A stretch of DNA of 64,000 nucleotides from Cupriavidus necator N-1 (GTDB taxonomy: Bacteria > Pseudomonadota > Gammaproteobacteria > Burkholderiales > Burkholderiaceae), in NCBI RefSeq assembly GCF_000219215.1, contig NC_015723.1:1922001-1986000 (forward strand). Direction: 5' to 3'. How positions within the stretch are numbered: position 1 is the stretch's first letter; every line of letters starts with the position of its first letter. Of this stretch, positions 1 to 7,763 are shown piece after piece. The position numbers were made by a program, and so were the translations under genes. The notes under the pieces are model-generated. The model was not told the origin of the DNA. It did no database searches and was given only the letters and a program-made list of their open reading frames with translations.

Positions 1-525
1 GGGATGGCCAACGACCTGAAGACGCAGGCGGCGGGGTTGAGCCGGCAGATGGACATGTCGCTGTGCTGGGACGACATCGCCTGGCTGCGCCAGCACTGGC
101 ACGGGCCCGTCATCATCAAGGGTATCCTTACGCCGGCTGACGCGGAAATCGCCGCCCGCCAGGGCCTGGATGGCATCGTGGTCAGCAACCACGGCGGCCG
201 CCAGCTGGAAGGCGCGCCCAGCGCAGTCGAGATGCTGCCCGCCATCGTCGCGGCGGCGGGCAGGATGCATGTATTCGTCGATGGCGGCGTGCGCCGCGGC
301 GCCGACATCGCCAAGGCGCTGGCAATGGGCGCCCGCGGCGTGCTGGTGGGGCGCGCACCGCTGTACGGGCTGGCGGCGCGCGGTCCCCGCGGCGTAGCGG
401 AAGTCCTGGCCATCCTGCGTGGAGAATTCGAGACCACGCTGCGGCTGCTCGGCATTCCGCAGGCAGCGAGGCTGGACACTGCCGCGCTCTCGGACGACCA
501 TGCCGCGCGGCTGGCCGCACTGTAA
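1..525 (+). CDS. FMN-dependent alpha-hydroxyacid dehydrogenase, C-terminal part (LldD / mandelate dehydrogenase family)
   Basis: The gene enters from the left edge, and 174 residues remain before the stop. Family members are usually about 360-400 residues, so roughly the N-terminal half is missing. The visible part holds the FMN/substrate motif SNHGGRQL, with the catalytic His and the substrate-binding Arg, followed by DGGVRRG and GRAPLYG, which bind the FMN phosphate in this TIM-barrel family. Such enzymes oxidise L-lactate, glycolate, mandelate or similar 2-hydroxyacids to 2-oxoacids. The substrate cannot be read from this fragment. An IclR regulator follows 37 bases downstream on the same strand and may control it. 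Confidence 0.9.
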   Translation, partial: GMANDLKTQAAGLSRQMDMSLCWDDIAWLRQHWHGPVIIKGILTPADAEIAARQGLDGIVVSNHGGRQLEGAPSAVEMLPAIVAAAGRMHVFVDGGVRRGADIAKALAMGARGVLVGRAPLYGLAARGPRGVAEVLAILRGEFETTLRLLGIPQAARLDTAALSDDHAARLAAL

Positions 526-562
526 GCCGTGAAAACGATGACAAGGACGAACAGGAGGTTGT

Positions 563-1387
563 GTGGATTCAGGTAATGAAGGCAACGGGCTGCGCACAAG
601 GCGCGAGCGTTCGTCCCTGTTCGTCGGTTCGGTGGAAAAGGCCTTCCAGGTGCTGGAAGCCTTCCACGGCCCGGACCGCCGCCTGATGTCGATGGCGGAG
701 ATCGCCCGGGCGGCCGATCTCGACCGCAGCGCAACGCAGCGGCTGGTGCACACCCTGGAACAGCTGGGCTACATCCGGCGCCTGCCCGATTCGGCGATGT
801 ATGGGCTTGCGCCGAAGGCACTGGGCCTGTCGTACAACTACCTGCGCTCCAACGACCTGGTCGAGCGCGCATCGCCCTACCTGCTCGATATCAGCCGCAC
901 GCTGGGGGAAACCGCCAACCTGCAGGAACTCGACGGGCACGAGATCGTGTTCCTGGCCCGCTTCCCGGGGCAGCACCTGATCAACGTCGATTTCGGGGTC
1001 GGGTACCGGCTCCCGGCCGTGTACACCGCGTCCGGGATTGCGATCCTGTCGAAGCTGCCCGAGGCACAGCGCCTGGAGGTGGTGCGGGCGACCGCACTGA
1101 ACCCCATCACGCCGTTCACGGAAACCGACCCCGACAAGCTGATGACGGCGATCCGCGAGGCCGGTGAACGCGGCTATGCCGTGGCCATGAACCAGACCGT
1201 GGTCGGCGACATCTCCGTCGCAGCAGCAATCACCGACCACCGCGGCCTGCCGGTTGGGGCCATCAACATCTCAGTCCCGTCCACGCGCTGGACGCTGGAA
1301 ACCGCCCAGGCCAAGCTGGCCCCGCATGTGCAAGTGGCGGCCATGTCGATCTCGCAGGCGAAGCGGATGAGTTTTCAGACAGCATGA
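563..1387 (+). CDS. IclR family transcriptional regulator
   Basis: This is a 274-residue regulator. An N-terminal winged helix-turn-helix (about residues 20-80, GSVEKAFQVLEAF through RSATQRLVHTLEQLGYI) is followed by an IclR effector-binding domain containing GETANLQELDG and a C-terminal AINISVP motif. The GTG start at 563 is chosen because an AGGAGG Shine-Dalgarno lies at 553-558 and the length fits the family. It lies just behind the hydroxyacid dehydrogenase, so control of that gene is the simplest inference. The effector is unknown. Confidence 0.9.
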   Translation: MDSGNEGNGLRTRRERSSLFVGSVEKAFQVLEAFHGPDRRLMSMAEIARAADLDRSATQRLVHTLEQLGYIRRLPDSAMYGLAPKALGLSYNYLRSNDLVERASPYLLDISRTLGETANLQELDGHEIVFLARFPGQHLINVDFGVGYRLPAVYTASGIAILSKLPEAQRLEVVRATALNPITPFTETDPDKLMTAIREAGERGYAVAMNQTVVGDISVAAAITDHRGLPVGAINISVPSTRWTLETAQAKLAPHVQVAAMSISQAKRMSFQTA

Positions 1388-1390
1388 GCG

Positions 1391-2029
1391 ATGCCTGAAG
1401 CCAAGCCGGCGCCTGAGGGAAGCCAACGTTCCTCGCTCGATGCCCTGCTGACCGAAGTACGGGCTTGCCGCGCCTGTGTGCCACACCTGCCGCTCGGCCC
1501 GCGCCCGATCGTGCGCGTCGGGGCCGACGCGCACATCCTGATCGTCGGCCAGGCGCCGGGGATCCGCGTGCACGAAACCGGCATTCCCTGGAACGATGCA
1601 AGCGGCGACCGGCTGCGGCAGTGGCTCGGGGTCGATGCCGCCACCTTCCTCGACGAATCGCAGTTCGCGATCATCCCCATGGGGTTCTGCTATCCCGGAC
1701 GCGGCAAGAGCGGCGATAACCCGCCGCGCCGCGAGTGCGCGCCACTGTGGCTCGACCGGCTGCTGGCGGAACTGCCGTCGATCGAGCTGACCTTGCTGGT
1801 CGGCCAGTACGCACAGCGCCATTTCCTCGGGGCGCGCCGCAAGCCGACGCTGACCGAGACCGTCAGGGCATGGAAGGACTACGCGCCCGACTTGGTGCCG
1901 TTACCGCATCCGTCACCGCGCAACCAGCCGTGGTTCAAGCAGCATCCCTGGTTTGAGGGCGAGGTGCTGCCGATGTTGCGCGAGCGGGTTGGCCGGCTTT
2001 TGCGGCACGGCCCTGTGCAGCCGGGGTAG
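1391..2029 (+). CDS. Uracil-DNA glycosylase superfamily protein with probable 4Fe-4S site
   Basis: The 212-residue protein shows the UDG motif GQAPG (about residues 53-57) and a C-terminal HPSPRN motif near 173-178. Four cysteines are spaced as in family 4 Fe-S uracil-DNA glycosylases: C26-x2-C29 and C100-x15-C116. Family 4 enzymes normally have GEAPG, so the Q is a variation. Predicted role: removal of uracil or another damaged base from DNA. It starts 3 bases after the IclR stop and is probably co-transcribed, although its function looks unrelated to its neighbours. Confidence 0.8.
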   Translation: MPEAKPAPEGSQRSSLDALLTEVRACRACVPHLPLGPRPIVRVGADAHILIVGQAPGIRVHETGIPWNDASGDRLRQWLGVDAATFLDESQFAIIPMGFCYPGRGKSGDNPPRRECAPLWLDRLLAELPSIELTLLVGQYAQRHFLGARRKPTLTETVRAWKDYAPDLVPLPHPSPRNQPWFKQHPWFEGEVLPMLRERVGRLLRHGPVQPG

Positions 2030-2070
2030 GTAACAAGCGATACTCCCCCACCCCGCCTGGCCGGCTGGAC

Positions 2071-3063
2071 TCATTCGCTGGCCGTAAAGCCCGAGGCCGC
2101 GACCACCGGGCCCCACTGCGTGCGCTGCGCCTGGATGAGCTTGCGCAGGGCATCCCCCGGCTTGCCGTTCATTTCCATGCCCAGCGCAGACATCTTGTCG
2201 CGCACAACGGGATCCTTGATGGCGTCGAGCAGCGCCTTCTCGATCCTCGCCACCGTCGCCGGCGGCGTCCCCGCCGGCACAAAGGCCGAGTACCAGCCGG
2301 ACGCCGCCTCGAAACCCGGCGCGCCCGCCTCCGCCAGCGTTGGCACATCAGGCAGCAGCCCCGACCGGCGGGTCCCGGTGACGCCGAGGAAACGGATCTT
2401 GCCCGCGCGATACAACTCCATCTGGCCCCCCACCGCATCGATACCCAGCGGCAGCGTGCCGCCGATCTCATCGGTCAGCATCATGACGGCGCCGCGGTAG
2501 GCAGTGGGCAGCAAGGGCACGTCAATCGACTTGCTGAGCGACAGCACGCCGAAATGAATGCTGCCGCCGAGCGTGACCAACCCGACGCCGCCCTTGTCCT
2601 GGTTGCGCTTCACCCATGCCAGGTATTCCGGCATGGTCCGATAGGGCTGGTTGATGCTGGCGGACGCCACCAGCGGCACGTCGGCCAGGTAGGCGACCGG
2701 AACCAGGTCCTTGTCGGGGTCATAGGCCAGGCGCTTGTAGGTCAGCGGAAAGATGGTGAACGGCGGCGCGGGTGAGATCAGCACCGTCTTGCCGTCCGGC
2801 GGCGCGCGCTTGACGTTCTCCAGCGCCAGCCGCGCCGATGCGCCGGGGCGGTTCTCGACCAGGACAGCCGTGTCGAGCGAAACACGCAGCTTTTCAGCAA
2901 GCGTGCGCGCGAAGATGTCCAGCGCGCCACCAGCCGCGAAGCCGACGACAATGCGCACGGGCGCGTCGCCGCTGGCGGGGGCAGCCATGGCAGGAACGGC
3001 ACTGGCACCCAGGGCCAATGCCAGCGCGGCGGCCAGCCGTCGCAAGGGGGTCGAATATGTCAT
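2071..3063 (-). CDS. Bug family tripartite tricarboxylate transporter substrate-binding protein
   Basis: This is a 330-residue exported protein. The N-terminal signal peptide has an alanine-rich core and a probable AMA cleavage site near residue 28. The body shows Bug/TctC marks: PVRIVVGFAAGGALDIFAR near the mature N terminus, VENRPGAS, and PTLAEAGAPGFE in the C-terminal half. Bug proteins bind small carboxylates in the periplasm. No TctA or TctB membrane partner lies nearby, which is common for orphan Bug genes in Burkholderiales. It is the last gene of a minus-strand operon with an M81 peptidase and a second Bug protein. Confidence 0.92.
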   Translation of the reverse strand: MTYSTPLRRLAAALALALGASAVPAMAAPASGDAPVRIVVGFAAGGALDIFARTLAEKLRVSLDTAVLVENRPGASARLALENVKRAPPDGKTVLISPAPPFTIFPLTYKRLAYDPDKDLVPVAYLADVPLVASASINQPYRTMPEYLAWVKRNQDKGGVGLVTLGGSIHFGVLSLSKSIDVPLLPTAYRGAVMMLTDEIGGTLPLGIDAVGGQMELYRAGKIRFLGVTGTRRSGLLPDVPTLAEAGAPGFEAASGWYSAFVPAGTPPATVARIEKALLDAIKDPVVRDKMSALGMEMNGKPGDALRKLIQAQRTQWGPVVAASGFTASE

Positions 3064-3095
3064 GCGGTCACTCCGGTTGACGGCGGCGGATGCGC

Positions 3096-4595
3096 TCAGG
3101 CGGCCTCGAGCACGGTATGCGCTTCCAGCGGATAGATCGGGCGGCGCAGGTTGCGGAACGGAAACTGGCTGTAGTCAGAGCTGCAGACGCCGGGGCCGGC
3201 CACCAGCACGATCTCGCTGGCGATCGGCTCGAAACCGGCGCGGAAGTGCTGGCGCGACTTGACCAGGATGTACTTGCGGCGCGACAGGTCGATGCCCGCG
3301 TGGGTGAATACGCCGGTATCGAACGGCTCCTGCGGCTTCTCGCAGATCACGACCAGCGTGCCGGCGACATCCAGCACCACGGTACGGCCCAGGCTCAGCT
3401 TCATGCCCGTGAACATCGGGCCGGTGACCTGGTAGTTGCCGTCGGTAATGCACTGCACCCTGCCGCTCAGCCGCAGCGGGCGGCCCTTCAGGTCCAGCGC
3501 CGGCATGTCGGTCTTGCCGCCCACATCCAGCGTGACAGACTGCCCGACGCCGGCGGCAATCAGTTCCGCCACGGCGCTCGGGTCCCAGAACGGCCCGGCG
3601 ACCACGCCTTCGAGCCCCTGGCGCAGGACTTCGCCCAGCACCGTCATTTCATCCGTCGGCCCGCCCGCGCCGCAGTTATCGCCATGGTCGACCAGCACGA
3701 CCGGGCCCTGCGTGAGCGTCTTGGCGCGCGCGATGGATTCCGCCATCGGCTCGATCGGGAAAACGAAATCAGCCCGGCGTTCCCACGCCATGCCGCAGAG
3801 ATCGTCGAGCAGGCGCCGCCCTGCTTCGATCCTGGCGCCATCAGCCACGATCACCACGGCCAGGCCTGTGTGCGGGATGTCGGCAAGCGGGAAGCCACCG
3901 AACACCGAGGCGTTGAGCACCTCGCCATCGCGCTCAGCCGCCATCGCACGCTCCATGATGTCCTTCATGGGTTGCGCGCGCGGGGTCTGGCGCAGCATGT
4001 GGGTAAGCATCGGCAGCGTGCGCCACAGCAGGACCGGGCGGGCCTCGCCTCGCAGCGCCGCCATCAGGGTACGGGCGGCGCGTGCGCCGGTCTCGTACAC
4101 GTCCACGTGGGGATAGGTGCAGTAGCCGGCGATCACGGTCGCATTGTCAACCAGCGCAGCGCTGAAGTTGGCGTGGAAATCCAGCGATACCGCAATCGGC
4201 ACCTCGGGTGCGGCGGCACGGATGCGTGCCAGCAGTTCGCCTTCGGCATCCGGATAGCCCTCGGCCACCATGGCGCCATGCAGGTCCAGCATCACGGCAT
4301 CGCAGCCTGCACGTACTGCCTCGACAATGCTGGCCGCCATCGACTCGAATGCTTGCGCCGTCACCATGCCACTGGGCACCGCGTTCGCCATCAAGGGCAT
4401 CACGAACTCGTCGCCCTGGCGGCGTACCAGATCAATGAACGCGGCCGCGGCGCTGTTGGTGCCCTGGCAGGCACGCACCGCGTCGTCGCCGTAAAGCGGG
4501 CCAGCGGTGCTGCCGCGGTTGAACGCGCTCAATGGCGTGGCAATCGGCGAAAAGGTATTGGTTTCATGCCGCATCAGGGCAATGACAAATCGCAT
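3096..4595 (-). CDS. M81 family metallopeptidase (MlrC / microcystinase C-like)
   Basis: This 499-residue protein is full length for the MlrC family. It begins with the typical RHETNTFSP segment (about residues 9-17). It also has LDLHGAM and LDFHANFS, which carry likely zinc-binding residues, and VLVDHGDNCGAGGPTDEM in the C-terminal half. The characterised homologue cleaves linearised microcystin fragments, but most family members have unknown peptide or amide substrates. It is flanked closely on both sides by Bug binding proteins (32 and 26 bases), so it probably acts on the compound they import or sense. Confidence 0.88.
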   Translation of the reverse strand: MRFVIALMRHETNTFSPIATPLSAFNRGSTAGPLYGDDAVRACQGTNSAAAAFIDLVRRQGDEFVMPLMANAVPSGMVTAQAFESMAASIVEAVRAGCDAVMLDLHGAMVAEGYPDAEGELLARIRAAAPEVPIAVSLDFHANFSAALVDNATVIAGYCTYPHVDVYETGARAARTLMAALRGEARPVLLWRTLPMLTHMLRQTPRAQPMKDIMERAMAAERDGEVLNASVFGGFPLADIPHTGLAVVIVADGARIEAGRRLLDDLCGMAWERRADFVFPIEPMAESIARAKTLTQGPVVLVDHGDNCGAGGPTDEMTVLGEVLRQGLEGVVAGPFWDPSAVAELIAAGVGQSVTLDVGGKTDMPALDLKGRPLRLSGRVQCITDGNYQVTGPMFTGMKLSLGRTVVLDVAGTLVVICEKPQEPFDTGVFTHAGIDLSRRKYILVKSRQHFRAGFEPIASEIVLVAGPGVCSSDYSQFPFRNLRRPIYPLEAHTVLEAA

Positions 4596-4621
4596 GGACT
4601 GGCTCCGACAGCGTGAAGGGT

Positions 4622-5611
4622 TCAGTTAGATTCGAGATCGACCGCGCGCGCAATGGCACCGTAGCGGATCGTTTCCGCTTGCAGGAAGCGGCGGGCCTGC
4701 TCGGGGGTGGAAAGGACCGGCTCATAGGCAAGCGTCTGCAGGCGCGCGGCAAAGTCCGCTTCCTGCACGCTGGCCTTCACTTCCCTGTAGAGCCTGTCGA
4801 TGACCGGAGCCGGCGTGCCCGCCTTGACCACCAGCGCCAGGTTGCCGCATACCTGCAGCGCATCCGTGCCGCCCGCCTTCTGCGTTTCGAGGGCGGGAAA
4901 CTGCGTGATGGGCTCCGCCTGCAGCGTGGCCAGGGGCTTGGCCTTGCCATCCTGGACGTAGTTGACCGAAGAGCCGATCACATCGACATGCGCGTAGGTC
5001 TGGCCGCCGATCAGGTCCGCCATGGCCGGCGGCGAGCCGCGATACGGAACGATGGTGAAATCCAGGCCATTGCGGCGCTTCCAGTCGGCCAGGCCAAGGT
5101 GCGCGGCCCCCGCGACGACATTGATGCTGATCGACACCTTGCCGGGATTGCGCTGGATATGCGTCTTCAGCTCACCCAGCGTCATCTCCTTGCGGTCGGC
5201 GCGCGTGATGATCCAGTGCGGCACGGTGCTGACGATGGTCACCGGCGTCAGGTCGGTATCGGGGCGATAGCGCAGGCCCTTGATCGTGAACGGATTGATA
5301 TTGAGCGTGCCGTCGCTGGCCAGCAGCAGCGTATTGCCGTCGGCCTTCTCCTTGAGCACCGACGACACGCCCGGCACGGTCGCGCCGCCGGCGATGTTCT
5401 CCACCACCACCGGCTGCCCCAGCCGCTGTTCCAGCTTGCGCGCGAGCGTGCGGCCAATGATGTCGTAGGAACCGCCGGCCGGGAACGGCACGACCAGGCG
5501 CAGCGGCCGGTCGGGCCACGCGGGTGCGGCACTTGCGCAGGTGGCCGCGAGCAAGGCTGCGCCGGCAAGCATGCCGCGCATGATCGAGCGCAAATGGCTC
5601 ACTGCTTCCAT
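4622..5611 (-). CDS. Bug family tripartite tricarboxylate transporter substrate-binding protein
   Basis: This is a 329-residue protein with a signal peptide (hydrophobic core LAGAALLAATCASA near residues 14-28). The Bug signature LRLVVPFPAGGSYDIIGR is followed by VVENIAGGATVPG. The start has a strong AGGAGGAG site just upstream. It is the first gene of the minus-strand operon with the MlrC-like peptidase and the second Bug protein. The two Bug proteins differ clearly, so they may bind different ligands. A divergent LysR gene upstream is the likely regulator. Confidence 0.92.
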   Translation of the reverse strand: MEAVSHLRSIMRGMLAGAALLAATCASAAPAWPDRPLRLVVPFPAGGSYDIIGRTLARKLEQRLGQPVVVENIAGGATVPGVSSVLKEKADGNTLLLASDGTLNINPFTIKGLRYRPDTDLTPVTIVSTVPHWIITRADRKEMTLGELKTHIQRNPGKVSISINVVAGAAHLGLADWKRRNGLDFTIVPYRGSPPAMADLIGGQTYAHVDVIGSSVNYVQDGKAKPLATLQAEPITQFPALETQKAGGTDALQVCGNLALVVKAGTPAPVIDRLYREVKASVQEADFAARLQTLAYEPVLSTPEQARRFLQAETIRYGAIARAVDLESN

Positions 5612-5746
5612 GGGTCTCCTCCTGAGGTCTGATTGCCTCGTGATGGCTTGGAATGAATCAGGTGATGCGCCGACTATATGGGATCCGTTCCGATACCAAA
5701 AGCGAATAAAAATCGCTGTTTGTTGAGCAAATGGTTAACTTGTAGA

Positions 5747-6790
5747 ATGAGCCACCCAGCCCCGCCGATCATCGCCTGCCCCATGCCTGCCGAAACCTTC
5801 GCCCATACCCTGCTTGGCCGCCTCAAGCTGCGCCACCTGCGCATCATGCTGGCGCTGAGCGAGATGCCAACCGCCGCCGCCGTCGCCGCGCGCTTTCACG
5901 TCAGCCCCGCCGCGGTGTCCAAGACACTGGCCGAGATCGAAGACATCGTGGGCATGCCGCTGTTCGAGCGCAACCGCCGCGGCCTGCACCTGACCGAGCC
6001 CGGACGGGAGATGGCGGCCCATGCGGCGGTCTTGCTGGCGCAGCTCGAACGGCTCGCCGAATCGCTTCAGGCGGTGCGTGCCGGCAGCCAGGGTGCGTTG
6101 CGCATCGCGTTCCGGACGATGTCGGTGCAGCCCTTCCTGGCGCGGGCAATGAGCGACTTCTACCGTGACAATCCGCGCGTGGAGATCAGCGTGATCGAAG
6201 GCGGCATCGGCGAACTGGCGGATCAACTGGTGGATGGCTCGCTGGACCTGCTATTCGCCTATGACGATCCGCGCCTGTCGTTACCCGCGCTGCGCACGGC
6301 GCCGGTGGTCCCCGCGCAGAAGGTGGTGATCGTCGCCAGCCTGTACCATCCGCTGCTCACGCGCCGCAAGCTGGCGGCGCGGGAACTGTCCGGGCAGCAA
6401 TGGTGCATTCCGGTGGCAGGCTCGCGCATGCTTCACCTGCTGCACACGGCGTTTCATACCCTTGGGGCGCCGGCGCCCTCGCTTGGCATCCGCACCAGCG
6501 ATGTGGCCGCCACGGCTAGTCTGTTGCAGGCGGGTCATTTCCTCGCGGTGTTCCCCGAGCGCATTGCCGCGCAGCTCACCCTGGCCAAGGTGGCAAGAGT
6601 GCTTCGCTTCGAACTCGGCAGCCGCGTGGAGCCGGTAGTGGCGGTCTGGAACGACGAACTCACGCCACGCACGCCGGCGCGCCTGTTTCGCGAGCTCGTC
6701 ATGCGCCGGGCCGGCGAGACCCTCATGGCCGAGCCAGTGCCGTTGCTGGCCGCGCGCGCGGTGGCGGCGGCTGGCATTCGCAAGCGCTGA
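5747..6790 (+). CDS. LysR family transcriptional regulator
   Basis: The helix-turn-helix lies within LGRLKLRHLRIMLALSEM to LFERNRRGLHLTEPGREM (about residues 22-80). A periplasmic-binding-protein-like effector domain follows, giving 347 residues from this start. The frame is open back to 5678, but family length and alignment favour ATG 5747 or ATG 5783. It is divergent from the Bug-MlrC-Bug operon across a short AT-rich gap, the usual arrangement for a LysR regulator and its target. Confidence 0.88.
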   Translation: MSHPAPPIIACPMPAETFAHTLLGRLKLRHLRIMLALSEMPTAAAVAARFHVSPAAVSKTLAEIEDIVGMPLFERNRRGLHLTEPGREMAAHAAVLLAQLERLAESLQAVRAGSQGALRIAFRTMSVQPFLARAMSDFYRDNPRVEISVIEGGIGELADQLVDGSLDLLFAYDDPRLSLPALRTAPVVPAQKVVIVASLYHPLLTRRKLAARELSGQQWCIPVAGSRMLHLLHTAFHTLGAPAPSLGIRTSDVAATASLLQAGHFLAVFPERIAAQLTLAKVARVLRFELGSRVEPVVAVWNDELTPRTPARLFRELVMRRAGETLMAEPVPLLAARAVAAAGIRKR

Positions 6791-6808
6791 GCGGGAAGCC
6801 GGCCCGGC

Positions 6809-7633
6809 TCAGTGCGCGCACAGTACCGCCGCCATCTCCCTCGCCGCCCCCTGCAACGTCGGCACCGCCTGCAGCAGCGCCTCAAGCGAAGCCCGTGCCG
6901 TCGGCGCATGACAGGCAATCGCAGCCACCACCCGGCCTGAACCCTCCCCATCCGGCTCCCGCACCGGCACGGCCACCGCGCACATGCCGCGCACGAATTC
7001 CTCATGGTCCACACCGATGCCGCGCGCGCCCAGCCGGTCCAGTTCGGCATTGAGGACAGGCACATCGGACAGCGTGCGCGGCGTGTGCGGGGCCAGGTCC
7101 AGGCGCCTGAGCATCTGCTGGCGTTCCAGCCGGTTCATCGCCGACAGGAACAGCTTGCCGCTGGCGGTACAGTGCAGCGGCACGTGGATGCCGGGCGACA
7201 GCTGCAGGCGCAGTGGCTCGTGCGTCTCGACGCGCTCTACGTAGAGGACCCGGTCGCCGTCTAGCGCGGTGAGGTTGCAGGTCTCGCCCAGGCTCGCCAC
7301 CAGCCTGGCCAGGATGGCGCGGCACTCGCGCAGCATCGGCGGGCTCCTGAGGGTCTGCAGTGACAGGGCCGCGGCGCCCGGGCCGGGCACGTAGCCGCGC
7401 TCGGCGGGCATGCGGACCACGAAGCCGGTGCGCTCCATGGCGGCCAGCAGGCGCATCAGTGTCGCCTTGGGCACATGCAGCCGCTGCGAAAGCTGGGAAA
7501 GCGTCTGCGGATGCTGCGCCCTGGCCAGGCTGGACAGCACCATCAGCACGCGCAGGCTGCGTGCATCGTCCTCCACCGCGCCGTCTTCTGCTGCAGTGCG
7601 ATTCTGAAACGGGAATTGCACGTTCTGTTTCAC
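6809..7633 (-). CDS. IclR family transcriptional regulator
   Basis: A 274-residue regulator with a winged HTH (about residues 25-80; HVPKATLMRLLAAMERTGF is the recognition region) and an IclR ligand-binding domain (GETCNLTALDGDRVLYV, CTASGKLFL). It is divergent from the GMC oxidoreductase gene. A 10-bp inverted repeat, one arm of which overlaps its first codons, is a candidate autoregulatory operator. Probable target: the GMC oxidoreductase and MFS pair. Confidence 0.9.
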   Translation of the reverse strand: MKQNVQFPFQNRTAAEDGAVEDDARSLRVLMVLSSLARAQHPQTLSQLSQRLHVPKATLMRLLAAMERTGFVVRMPAERGYVPGPGAAALSLQTLRSPPMLRECRAILARLVASLGETCNLTALDGDRVLYVERVETHEPLRLQLSPGIHVPLHCTASGKLFLSAMNRLERQQMLRRLDLAPHTPRTLSDVPVLNAELDRLGARGIGVDHEEFVRGMCAVAVPVREPDGEGSGRVVAAIACHAPTARASLEALLQAVPTLQGAAREMAAVLCAH

Positions 7634-7700
7634 AACCGACGTCTCCTCGCGATTGAGCTTTCCATTCCGGCCTGGAAAAATAAAATCCGGAACAGAACGT
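7620..7700. promoter_or_regulatory. Candidate IclR operator: 10-bp inverted repeat
   Basis: ACGTTCTGTT at 7620-7629 and its exact reverse complement AACAGAACGT at 7691-7700 flank the start of the IclR gene, in the gap before the divergent GMC oxidoreductase. The left arm lies inside codons 2-5 of the regulator. The arms are about 60 bases apart, so they may be two separate sites rather than one palindrome. Binding by the adjacent IclR protein is inferred. Confidence 0.45.
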
Positions 7701-7763
7701 TTCAGATTATAGATCGAAGCCGGGTGGCTACGTGCCTGCCGGCCAGAAAAGGAGACAGCGACG

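Noticed and set aside
3090..4616. A 508-codon plus-strand frame opposite the MlrC-like gene
   Set aside because: Composition is typical of an antisense shadow, and the M81 motifs on the minus strand are clear.
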